Assembly: GCA_036383255.1 (NCBI GenBank)
Contig: DASVOS010000004.1
Coordinates: forward strand, 62,001 to 126,000
Reading direction: 5' to 3'
DNA: 64,000 nt
Source of the DNA: Gammaproteobacteria bacterium
Lineage (GTDB): Bacteria > Pseudomonadota > Gammaproteobacteria > Natronospirales > REEB76
This document shows positions 54,125 to 61,377 of this stretch, one piece after another. The notes beneath the pieces were generated by a model. That model saw nothing but the letters and a program-made list of their open reading frames with translations, ran no database searches and was not told the DNA's origin. The translations under genes were made by a program, and so were the position numbers. Each line of letters begins with the position of its first letter. The stretch's first letter is position 1.

Positions 54125-55639
54125 ATGAAGAAGCTTGCCCTGTTCCTGCTGCTCGGCCTCGCGGCCGCCCTGCCCGCCTTCGCCGACGAAGGCGGCGCCA
54201 AGAAGGACGACGCGAAAGAGGCCCCGGTGCCGAAGGAGGACAAGTCCGTCACCCACCACAGCGTGAGCGTGGGCGGCAAGAGCATCGCCTACGACGCCAC
54301 CGCCGGCACCCTGCTCATAAAGAATGAGAAGGACGAGGCGGTCGCCAGCATGTTCTACGTGGCCTACACCGCCGGCGACGGGAAGCGCCCCGTCACCTTC
54401 GTGTTCAACGGCGGCCCCGGCTCCTCCAGCATGTGGCTGCACATGGGCTCGTTCGCGCCGGTGCGCATCGTCACGCCGGATGCCGCGTTCACCGCGCCCG
54501 CGCCCTACCAGCTCGCGCCCAACGCCTACTCGCTGCTGGACAAGACCGACCTCGTGTTCGTGGACGCGATCGGCACCGGCTTCAGCCGCATCGCGGGCAA
54601 GGGTGAGGGCAAGGACTTCTACGGCGTGGACCAGGACGTATCCGCCTTCGGCCGCTTCATCCAGCGCTACATCGGCGTGAACGGCCGCTGGAACTCGCCC
54701 AAGTTCCTGCTGGGCGAGAGCTACGGCACCACCCGTGCCGCCGGCCTGTCGCTGTGGCTGGAGAACAAGGGCATCGCGCTGAACGGCGTGGTGCTGGTCT
54801 CCTCCTGGCTCGACCCCTACGTGGACTTCTTCGGCCCGGTGTACGCGGTGGACGAGCCCTACGAGCTCTACCTGCCCACCATGGCCGCCACCGCCTGGTA
54901 CCACAAGAAGGTGCCGGGCGCGCCCAAAGACCTGGCCGCGTTCGTGCAGCAAGCCCGCGACTTCGCGCTGGGCGAGTACGCGACCGCCCTCTCCAAGGGA
55001 GATCGCCTGAGCCCGGCCGAGCGCCAAGCCGTGGCGCAGAAGCTGGCCGGCTTCACCGGCCTGTCCGCCGACTTCATCATGAAGGCGCGCCTGCGCGTCA
55101 CTCCGGACCGCTTCCAGAAGGAGCTGCTGCGGGACGAGGCGCGGGTCACCGGCCGGCTCGACGCCCGTTTCCTGGGCATCGACCATGACTCCGCCGGCGA
55201 ATCGCCGGAGAACGACGCCGCCTCCAGCGCGTTCGGCCCGGCCATCGTGGCGGCGTTCAACAACTACGTGCGCACCCAGCTCAACTATGGCCAGGACCTG
55301 ACCTACCGCCCCACCAGCTACGAGGTGGGCAACGACTGGGACTGGGGCCACAGCGTGGACGGCAACAAGGCCCCGCTGTTCGACGTGGCCGAGGACCTGC
55401 GCGCCGCCATGAGCCAGGACCCGCACCTCTTGGTGTTCTCGGCCAACGGCTACTACGACTTCGCCACGCCGTTCTTCGAGACCGAGTACACCCTGGACCA
55501 CATGGGACTGGACGACTCTCTGCGCAAGAACCTGCGCTACGGCTACTATGAGGCCGGCCACATGATGTACATGCACGAGCCGGCGCTGAAGCAAATGAAG
55601 TCCGATCTGGCCAAGTTCTATGATGACGCGACGCATTGA
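54125..55639 (+). CDS. S10 family serine carboxypeptidase-like protein, paralogue 2
   Basis: 504 aa with a signal peptide ending PAFA/DEG. The same motifs recur: FVFNGGPGSSSMWLHMGS, GESYGTTRA (Ser199), SANGYYDFATPFFETEYT and YEAGHMMYMH. The two copies align throughout, so this is a tandem duplication, with divergence mainly in the central lid region (residues about 230-370) that usually sets specificity. Likely co-transcribed with paralogue 1; a strong terminator follows. Confidence 0.9.
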   Translation: MKKLALFLLLGLAAALPAFADEGGAKKDDAKEAPVPKEDKSVTHHSVSVGGKSIAYDATAGTLLIKNEKDEAVASMFYVAYTAGDGKRPVTFVFNGGPGSSSMWLHMGSFAPVRIVTPDAAFTAPAPYQLAPNAYSLLDKTDLVFVDAIGTGFSRIAGKGEGKDFYGVDQDVSAFGRFIQRYIGVNGRWNSPKFLLGESYGTTRAAGLSLWLENKGIALNGVVLVSSWLDPYVDFFGPVYAVDEPYELYLPTMAATAWYHKKVPGAPKDLAAFVQQARDFALGEYATALSKGDRLSPAERQAVAQKLAGFTGLSADFIMKARLRVTPDRFQKELLRDEARVTGRLDARFLGIDHDSAGESPENDAASSAFGPAIVAAFNNYVRTQLNYGQDLTYRPTSYEVGNDWDWGHSVDGNKAPLFDVAEDLRAAMSQDPHLLVFSANGYYDFATPFFETEYTLDHMGLDDSLRKNLRYGYYEAGHMMYMHEPALKQMKSDLAKFYDDATH

Positions 55640-55665
55640 GCATCGCGAGTGACGAGTGGAGACAG

Positions 55666-55696
55666 GAAGCCCGCCGCAAGGCGGGCTTCTTCTTTT
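55666..55696. terminator. Rho-independent terminator after the S10 pair
   Basis: GAAGCCCGCC and GGCGGGCTTC form a 10-bp stem with a GCAA tetraloop, followed by TTCTTTT. It ends exactly at the stop codon of the converging MFS gene. Confidence 0.92.
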
Positions 55697-56985
55697 CAGG
55701 GCCGGGGAAGGCGCGCCTGATCCGGATGGTGGAACAACAGCACCACCAGCACCGATGACAGCGCCAGGCATGCCAGCAGCCAGAACGGCGCCGCGAAGCT
55801 GCCGGTGCGCTCCACCAGCCAGCCCGTGAGCGCGGGCGCCGCGAAACCTGCCAGCGCCAGCAGCGTGTCCATCACGCCCAGGGCGGTGCCGGAGCGGTGC
55901 TGGGCCACATCCACGTTGATGGCATAGAACGCGGCGTTCGCGCTCAGGCTCAAGCCCACCGCCAGCGACACGAAGATGAGCGCCACCCACAGCTCATGGG
56001 TGAAGACCAGCGGCACGATGCATGCCGCCGTCAGCAGCTGCGAGACCCAGATGGGATAGGAACGGGCCAGGCGCAGCTTGCCGGTGCGGCGCAGCACGAA
56101 GTCCGAAAGATAGCCGCAGCCCCACAGCAGGACCGCCGCCAGCAGCCAGGGCAGCACCGTGAACAAGCCCACGGCCTTGAGGTCCAGGCCGTAGACCTGC
56201 TGGAAATAGCTCGGCAGCCAGGTGAAGAAGAAGAACAGGAAGTAGCCGAACACGAAGAAAGACCAGTTGTTGGCGAGCATGGTCGGGTTGGTGAGCAGGA
56301 ACCGCCACAGGCCCGGACTGTGGCGCCGTGCCGCGTGCATCGCGCGGGCGTCGCCGTCGCGCCTGGTCTCGGCCCCGTCCCGGATGTGCTTCAGCTCCGC
56401 CGTGTCCACCCGCGGGCTGTGCTCGGGGAAGTCCCGGAACAGGAACCACCACAGCGGCAACCACAGGAGCCCCAGGCCCATCAACACCAGGAACATGGTG
56501 CGCCAGCCGGTCGCGGCCATGAGCTGGGTCACCAAGGGACCGCCCACCACGCCCGCCAGCGGCACCGCCACCAGGGAGTTGGACAGCGCGATGGCCCGCT
56601 CGCGGCTGGAGAGCCAATCCGCCACGGTGCGGTTCACGGCGGGGAAGTTAGGTCCTTCCGCCAGCCCCAGGCCCACCCGTGCCGCGCACAGCATGGCGAA
56701 GCCGGTGGCGAGGCCGGTCATGCCGATGGCCAGGGACCAGACCAGGCACGCGCCGGCGAGGGTCCGGTGCGCCCCGTAATGGTCTGCCCAGATGCCGCCG
56801 AGGAACACCGTCACCATGTAGCCGGCACCGAAGGCGGCCAGGATCAAGCCCTTGTCGGACGCGGTGAAGCCGAACTCATGGGAGATATCGCCGATGGCGA
56901 ATGAGATCGCGTTGCGATCCACATAGTTCACCACCGTGATGAAGAAGATGAGGGCGATCACTGCCCAGCGGAATCGGGTGGCCAT
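55696..56985 (-). CDS. MFS transporter, anion:cation symporter (ACS) type
   Basis: 429 aa with about 12 hydrophobic segments. The N-terminus RWAVIALIFFITVVNYVDRNAIS, the GGIWADHYGAHRT loop and GLAEGPNFPAVNRTVADWLSSRERA are typical of the ACS family (glucarate, hexuronate and related organic anions). A charged central loop (about 200-225) separates the halves. The substrate cannot be assigned. It is monocistronic and preceded by the R1 repeat. Confidence 0.88.
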   Translation of the reverse strand: MATRFRWAVIALIFFITVVNYVDRNAISFAIGDISHEFGFTASDKGLILAAFGAGYMVTVFLGGIWADHYGAHRTLAGACLVWSLAIGMTGLATGFAMLCAARVGLGLAEGPNFPAVNRTVADWLSSRERAIALSNSLVAVPLAGVVGGPLVTQLMAATGWRTMFLVLMGLGLLWLPLWWFLFRDFPEHSPRVDTAELKHIRDGAETRRDGDARAMHAARRHSPGLWRFLLTNPTMLANNWSFFVFGYFLFFFFTWLPSYFQQVYGLDLKAVGLFTVLPWLLAAVLLWGCGYLSDFVLRRTGKLRLARSYPIWVSQLLTAACIVPLVFTHELWVALIFVSLAVGLSLSANAAFYAINVDVAQHRSGTALGVMDTLLALAGFAAPALTGWLVERTGSFAAPFWLLACLALSSVLVVLLFHHPDQARLPRP

Positions 56986-57020
56986 GCATCAGCTCCGGCG
57001 AGGGAGGCCCATAGTACCTA

Positions 57021-57158
57021 CCCGTGGGGAGCGTCGCGAGCGAAGGCAGGGCTAGGCGCGCGAGGCGAGCAGGAGGGAGTGCACTCTGATGTGCATGACC
57101 GACTGCGAGCCGAAGCGCAACAACGCCCTGCCGAGCGCAGCAGCTCCCTACCGGCGGG
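57021..57158. repeat. Structured dispersed repeat R1, copy 2
   Basis: Same block order as 21918-22063. Outer arms are GGGAGC (57027-57032) and GCTCCC (57143-57148), inner hairpin TGCAC/GTGCA. Arms differ in sequence from copy 1 but still pair, which supports selection on structure. The right arm overlaps the stop of the DUF6502-like gene. Confidence 0.7.
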
Positions 57159-57768
57159 TGTCCGCGTGCAGATGCTTTTCGATGTTGGCCAGCATGCCCT
57201 CAAGCCCGTCGCCGGCCTTCTGCAGCGCCTCATGGGAGCCGCGCGGGTAGAGGCGGCCCTTGGACTTGAGCCGCACGCCCTTGCCCTCGACCCGCTCCGC
57301 CACTCCGCAGTCCAGGAGCTCGTCCAGGATCGCCCGGTAGGGCACGTCGCCGCCGCAGCTGCGCACCAGCTGCAGGAAGGAATCGCCGCCGCCCTTGATC
57401 ACGAGCACCTTGGGCGCGCCACGGCCGTCCACGTAGGGCGGCAACATCCAGCCCGCCACCACGCGCGCCGCCCGATTGCGCGAGGCCAGCGCGCCATCCT
57501 CGCCCGGCACGGCACGGCGCGACAGGCGCATGACCTCCTTGCGCGAGAGCCCGGTGAGTATGGCGGCACGGGACTTGAACTGCTTGCCGCGCGCGCCGAG
57601 CGAGAGCAGGGGGTCGTTGAGCGCCACATCCACGAACACCCAGCGCGCGATGTCCTCGAACTCGAGGCAGGACATGCAATGGCGCAATGCGATGCGCGCG
57701 ATCGGGCGCAGCGTGCGCACCATCAGCGAGACCAACGTCTTCTGCAGTACCGGCTGTCTTGACGCCAT
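57148..57768 (-). CDS. DUF6502-like protein
   Basis: 206 aa from the ATG at 57768. The pattern MVRTLRPIARIALRHCMSCLEFEDIARWVFVDVA followed by SRAAILTGLSRKEVMRL fits the DUF6502 family as I remember it; the second segment resembles a helix-turn-helix. No signal or membrane segment. Possibly a DNA-binding regulator, unproven. Its leader (57769-57943) is AT-rich at one end and carries direct repeats, suggesting control of its own expression. Confidence 0.7.
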   Translation of the reverse strand: MASRQPVLQKTLVSLMVRTLRPIARIALRHCMSCLEFEDIARWVFVDVALNDPLLSLGARGKQFKSRAAILTGLSRKEVMRLSRRAVPGEDGALASRNRAARVVAGWMLPPYVDGRGAPKVLVIKGGGDSFLQLVRSCGGDVPYRAILDELLDCGVAERVEGKGVRLKSKGRLYPRGSHEALQKAGDGLEGMLANIEKHLHADTRR

Positions 57769-57811
57769 GCCGGATTCTCCCTTTCCGTGCCGCGGACCCC
57801 TCCGCGGCCTC

Positions 57812-57905
57812 CACGTGAGGCCGATCATTCTTGTTGTTCAGCAGGGGGGATATACACCACCCCGCTGGATTCGGAAAGTGCACGTGAGGCGGGATTTTCA
57901 GCAGG
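57812..57905. repeat. Paired direct repeats upstream of the DUF6502-like gene
   Basis: CACGTGAGGC occurs at 57812-57821 and 57881-57890, each followed by TTCAGCAGG (57837-57845 and 57897-57905) with 15 and 6 bases between. Spacing differs, so it is a repeated two-part motif and not a simple duplication. It may be an operator pair. CCGCGGA/TCCGCGG at 57790-57807 forms a hairpin nearby. Confidence 0.5.
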
Positions 57906-57913
57906 TTATTTCG

Positions 57914-57932
57914 TCCCAAAAATTTTTTGGGA
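57914..57932. terminator. AT-centred perfect palindrome after the first GST gene
   Basis: TCCCAAAAA and TTTTTGGGA around a single T: nine-base perfect arms in otherwise GC-rich DNA, 12 bases beyond the GST stop. It could be an unusual terminator or a regulator site for the downstream DUF6502-like gene. Confidence 0.5.
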
Positions 57933-57943
57933 TTAAAAGGCCA

Positions 57944-58540
57944 TCACCACTGTTGCGGCAGGTGCCGGGGCTCCGCGGCGACGCGCGCGAGCCAGGCTTG
58001 CACGGCGGGGAAAGCTGAGAGATCGAAACCACCCTGCTCCGCAGCATGGGTGTAGGCGTAGAGCGCGATATCCGCGATGGTATACGTTTCGCACACAAAA
58101 AATTTATGTCGTATGAAGTGGGTTTCCATCAACGCGAGCGCCTTGTAACCGCGCTCGGTCTTCTGCGGCAACGTAGGCTCGTCCGGCTGCTTGAGGAAGT
58201 GACGGATGAAGCGCGCAGTGGCGATGTAAGGCTCGTGGCTGTACTGCTCCCAGAACAGCCACTGCATCACCTCGGCGCGGGCCCAGCGGTCCGCCGGCAG
58301 GAAGCGCGTGCCTTCCGCGAGGTAGCACAGGATCGCGTTGGACTCCGGGAGCAGCTTCCCGTCCTGGGTCTTGAGCAGCGGGATCTTGCCGTTGGGATTC
58401 AGCGCCAGGAACTCCGGCGTGCGCGTCTCCTGCCGGAGCGTGTTCACCTCCACCCACTCGAAGGGCTCACCGAGCTGGGTGAGCAGGAGGCGCACCTTGT
58501 AGCAGTTTCCGGAGCTCGCCATGCCGTAGACGGTGTACAC
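57944..58540 (-). CDS. Glutathione S-transferase family protein
   Basis: 198 aa from GTG at 58540 (YTVYGMASSGNCYKVRLLL). The N-terminal thioredoxin-like domain shows the SSGNCYK active-site loop, NPNGKIPLL (cis-Pro) and the glutathione gamma-Glu contact motif PESNAILCYLA. The helical C-terminal domain carries FVCETYTIADIALYAY, the conserved capping box. Detoxification or a thiol-transfer role is likely; the substrate is unknown. It is 3 bases downstream of the TonB_C-like lipoprotein gene. Confidence 0.9.
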   Translation of the reverse strand: MYTVYGMASSGNCYKVRLLLTQLGEPFEWVEVNTLRQETRTPEFLALNPNGKIPLLKTQDGKLLPESNAILCYLAEGTRFLPADRWARAEVMQWLFWEQYSHEPYIATARFIRHFLKQPDEPTLPQKTERGYKALALMETHFIRHKFFVCETYTIADIALYAYTHAAEQGGFDLSAFPAVQAWLARVAAEPRHLPQQW

Positions 58541-58543
58541 GCT

Positions 58544-59308
58544 TCAGTAGCCCCCGCTCGGCGGCTTGAAGTCCACGGTGACGCTCGCGTGCTGCAGGCC
58601 GGCCGGCGCGGCGCCGTCCAATGGCTCGAAGTACCACTGCTGCAGCGCCACCATCGCGGCGGTGTCGAACGCACCGGGCGGCGTGGACTTCAGCACCTTC
58701 ACGTTGCTGGGCACGCCGCTGCTGTCCAGGTCGAAGCCCAGGGTCACCGCGCCCGCCACCGGCGTGGAGAGCATGGCGTCGGGATAGGCCGGCGTGATGC
58801 GGTACACGCGCCACGCACCCTGCACCACGATGTCGCAGCGGTCGCGCGGCCGGTACACCTCGCTGGCGTGCCGGCAGAAGAAGCGCGTGCGGTCCTGCAC
58901 CGCGCCGGGCCCGAAGAACAGCGGGTAGACGAACTCGTGGCTCGCGGGCTTGCCGTCCTTGAGGTATGGCAGGAAACGCAGCGCCGAGAACGCCGCCAGC
59001 ACCGCCGTCTCGCTGTCCTCCGGCAGGCGGCTCGTGAGCACGCTCGCCTCCTGCACGCGCCCGTCGGGCTGCAGCGTGAAGCGCAGCAGCACCTGGCTGT
59101 CCTCCTTGGGGGAGAGGCGCGCCTCGATGGAAGCAGGCCCCGCCTCGTCCACCGGTGTCGCGATCATGAGCCGCACCGTGGGCAGGCTGCCCGGTGTGCC
59201 TGTGGGAGGCGCCACGGACTGCCGGGGTGTCGCGGCGCAGGCGGCCAGGAGCGCGCAGAGCACCGTGAGCAGGTGTCGCGGCTTGGGGTGCAGGGACGGC
59301 GGGATCAT
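58544..59308 (-). CDS. Lipoprotein with two TonB C-terminal-like domains
   Basis: 254 aa. The lipoprotein signal ends LLAAC (Cys24). Two segments resemble TonB_C: about 72-115 (VLLRFTLQPDGRVQEASVLTSRLP, AVLAAFSALRFLPYLKDGKP) and about 175-250 (PAYPDAMLSTPVAGAVTLGFDLDSSGVPSNVKVLKSTPP, AMVALQQWYFEP). Between them lies RFFCRHASEVYRPRDRC with two cysteines. There is no proline-rich spacer or N-terminal membrane anchor as in an energy transducer, so it probably does not transmit proton-motive force. Role unknown. Confidence 0.75.
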   Translation of the reverse strand: MIPPSLHPKPRHLLTVLCALLAACAATPRQSVAPPTGTPGSLPTVRLMIATPVDEAGPASIEARLSPKEDSQVLLRFTLQPDGRVQEASVLTSRLPEDSETAVLAAFSALRFLPYLKDGKPASHEFVYPLFFGPGAVQDRTRFFCRHASEVYRPRDRCDIVVQGAWRVYRITPAYPDAMLSTPVAGAVTLGFDLDSSGVPSNVKVLKSTPPGAFDTAAMVALQQWYFEPLDGAAPAGLQHASVTVDFKPPSGGY

Positions 59309-59370
59309 GGGGCGGTCACCTTAGCACGGGGGTATGTCATGGCCGAAGCGCCCATTTCACGGTACTGCTA

Positions 59371-59390
59371 TACTGTATATATATACAGTT
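59371..59390 (+). promoter_or_regulatory. LexA (SOS) box
   Basis: CTGTATATATATACAG at 59373-59388 matches the CTGT-N8-ACAG consensus perfectly, and the 20-base site agrees with the E. coli consensus at 19 positions. A likely -10 (TATACT, 59369-59374) overlaps it. It lies 22 bases before the radical-SAM gene start, a position suited to repression. Confidence 0.9.
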
Positions 59391-59412
59391 ATCTTTGAAG
59401 AGAGCAAGGACC

Positions 59413-60501
59413 ATGGGCATCTCCAATCCACAGAAGGGCCGCGGCGCCCTCTCCAACCCGGAGGGCCGCTTCGAGGGCGTGAAGAAGGAACGTGCCGAGG
59501 ACGGCTGGGAGCGCGCGCGCAATCCAGATGAGGAAGAAGAGACGCTGCCGGTGCTGGAGACCATCCTCAAGCCGGACCCTAGCCGCAGCATCATCAGCCG
59601 CAACGACTCGCCGGACATCCCCTTCAGCCAGTCCATCAACCCCTACAAGGGCTGCGAGCACGGCTGCATCTACTGCTACGCGCGGCCGAGCCACGAGTAC
59701 CTGAACCTCTCGCCGGGCTTGGATTTCGAGACCAAGATCTTCTACAAGGACCGCGGGCCGGAGCTCTTGGAGCAGGAACTGCGGCGGCCCAGCTATCGTC
59801 CCCAGGCGATCACGCTCGGCGCAAACACCGACCCCTACCAGCCGGCGGAACGCAAGCTCGAGGTCACCCGCGGCATCCTGGAGGTGCTGAACCGCTTCAA
59901 CCACCCCGCCTCGATCATCACCAAGAGCACGCTGGTGACGCGCGACATCGACATCCTGGCGGAGATGGCACGCAAGAACCTCATCGCCGTGATGGTGACC
60001 ATCACCACCTTGGACAACGGCCTCAAGCGCACGCTGGAGCCGCGTGCACCCGCGGGCTCACAGCGCCTGAAGGCCATCGAGGCGCTGGCCAAGGCCGGCG
60101 TGCCGGTGGGCGTGATGACCGCACCCATCATCCCGGTGGTGAACGACGCGGAGATGGAGACCATCCTGGAGAAAGCTCACGGCGCCGGTGCCCAGGGCGC
60201 GGGCTACGTGCTCTTGCGCCTGCCCTACCAGCTCAAGGACCTGTTCCGGGAGTGGCTCGCCGAGCACTACCCGCTCAAGGCCGAACACGTGATGAGCATC
60301 ATCAACCAGTCGCGCGGCGGCAAGGACTACGACTCCGCCTTCGGCACCCGCATGCGCGGCACCGGCCGCTTCGCCGACCTGATTGCCCAAAGGTTCGCGC
60401 TCGCCACGAAACGCCTGGACATGCAGTTCAACCGGCGCTTCCGCCTGGAGACCGCCCACTTCAAGCCGCCGCCGGAGGGCGGCCAACTGGAACTGCTCTA
60501 A
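59413..60501 (+). CDS. Radical SAM protein, SplB/PA0069-like, predicted SOS-controlled
   Basis: 362 aa. The cluster motif CEHGCIYC uses C81, C85 and C88 in NPYKGCEHGCIYCYARPSHEY, the SplB-like (COG1533) form. Later motifs include ITLGANTDPYQPAERK, ITKSTLVTRDIDIL and the C-terminal MRGTGRFADLIAQRF. Spore photoproduct lyase belongs to the same broad group, so a DNA-lesion substrate is conceivable. AAGGA precedes the ATG at 59413. The near-perfect LexA box directly upstream places it in the SOS regulon by inference. Confidence 0.92.
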   Translation: MGISNPQKGRGALSNPEGRFEGVKKERAEDGWERARNPDEEEETLPVLETILKPDPSRSIISRNDSPDIPFSQSINPYKGCEHGCIYCYARPSHEYLNLSPGLDFETKIFYKDRGPELLEQELRRPSYRPQAITLGANTDPYQPAERKLEVTRGILEVLNRFNHPASIITKSTLVTRDIDILAEMARKNLIAVMVTITTLDNGLKRTLEPRAPAGSQRLKAIEALAKAGVPVGVMTAPIIPVVNDAEMETILEKAHGAGAQGAGYVLLRLPYQLKDLFREWLAEHYPLKAEHVMSIINQSRGGKDYDSAFGTRMRGTGRFADLIAQRFALATKRLDMQFNRRFRLETAHFKPPPEGGQLELL

Positions 60502-60959
60502 GCCTTCGCCGCCGGGTAAGGCTCCTGCATCGCGGTGGCGCCCGTCTCCAGCAGGGATTTGAGGTTGGAGAGCACCTTAGGCCAGCCGCCGGACACCGCC
60601 TCGATGAGCTTCGAGGGGTCCTTCTCCACGCTGTGGGTGATGGTGAGCTTCACCGCGCCCGCAGAGGGCTCCAGATCCATGGTGCAGAGCGAGGGGCCCT
60701 CCGCCTTGAGCTCGGGCTTGAGTTGGTGCTGCCAGCGGATCACCAGGCGCTTGGGCGGGTCCGCCTCCACGATCTCACCCGAGTCGTAGACCTCGCCGCT
60801 CTCGGAGACCAGCTTCCAGGGGGAGCCCGCGTGCCACCGGCTCTCGCAGTGCATGCCGAACCAGTATTGCTTCATGAACCCGGCTTCCGTGAGCGCCGAC
60901 CACAGCTTCTCCGGCGTGGTACGGATGTAGATCACATAGACGTAGGTCGACTTAGCCAT
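60498..60959 (-). CDS. SRPBCC/AHSA1 domain protein
   Basis: 153 aa. The START-like fold of the AHSA1 type is shown by YVIYIRTTPEKLWSALTEAGFMKQYWFG, SPWKLVSESGEVYDSGEIVEADPPKRLVIRWQH and GGWPKVLSNLKSLLE. Such proteins bind hydrophobic ligands and are very often encoded with an ArsR-type regulator, as here: the ArsR gene overlaps its start by 8 bases. The ligand is unknown. It converges on the radical-SAM gene, sharing CTAA. Confidence 0.9.
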   Translation of the reverse strand: MAKSTYVYVIYIRTTPEKLWSALTEAGFMKQYWFGMHCESRWHAGSPWKLVSESGEVYDSGEIVEADPPKRLVIRWQHQLKPELKAEGPSLCTMDLEPSAGAVKLTITHSVEKDPSKLIEAVSGGWPKVLSNLKSLLETGATAMQEPYPAAKA

Positions 60960-61284
60960 GGGCTTTCTCCAATTTCCGCTTAAGGTCGCCGAGCGCCTTG
61001 AGGCGCGGCTTCTCGAACTTCGCGAGCCAGCGCTCGTAGATCGCCTGCAGCGGCACCGGATTCAGGAAATGCAGCTTCTCGCGGCCGACGCGCGCGGTGG
61101 CGATGAGGTTCGCCGCTTCCAGGACGCCGAGGTGCTGCGTCACCCCCTGGCGTGTCATGTCCAGATGCTCGCAGAGCTCGTTCAGGGTGCGGCCGTCGTG
61201 GGCGTGCAGGAGGTCCAGGAGCCGGCGCCGGCTGGGGTCCGCCAGCGCCTTGAACAGGAGGTCGGTGTCGTGGCGTTCAGTCAT
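60952..61284 (-). CDS. ArsR-family transcriptional regulator
   Basis: 110 aa from the ATG at 61284. A winged helix: DLLFKALADPSRRRLLDLLHAHDGRTLNELCEHLDMTRQGVTQHLGVLEAANLIATARVGREKLHFLN. No metal-binding cysteine motif (ELCVC) is present, so it belongs to the ArsR-SRPBCC group and not the metal sensors. It should repress its own operon through the large dyad at 61295-61345. Confidence 0.92.
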   Translation of the reverse strand: MTERHDTDLLFKALADPSRRRLLDLLHAHDGRTLNELCEHLDMTRQGVTQHLGVLEAANLIATARVGREKLHFLNPVPLQAIYERWLAKFEKPRLKALGDLKRKLEKAHG

Positions 61285-61294
61285 GGATCTCTCT

Positions 61295-61348
61295 ACATGC
61301 AAGCTATTACTTGCCTTTAGTATAGGCAAGTAATTTATTGCATGTCAA
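61295..61348 (-). promoter_or_regulatory. ArsR operon promoter and operator dyad
   Basis: On the minus strand, -35 TTGACA (61348-61343) and -10 TATACT (61324-61319) are 18 bases apart. Overlapping them is a long inverted repeat: ACATGCAA (61295-61302) with TTGCATGT (61338-61345), and inside it ATTACTTGCC (61306-61315) with GGCAAGTAAT (61325-61334). The four half-sites lie over the promoter, ideal for repression by a dimeric ArsR protein. Confidence 0.85.
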
Positions 61349-61377
61349 GCGTGGGGGGACCGCGTATTACCCCGCAA

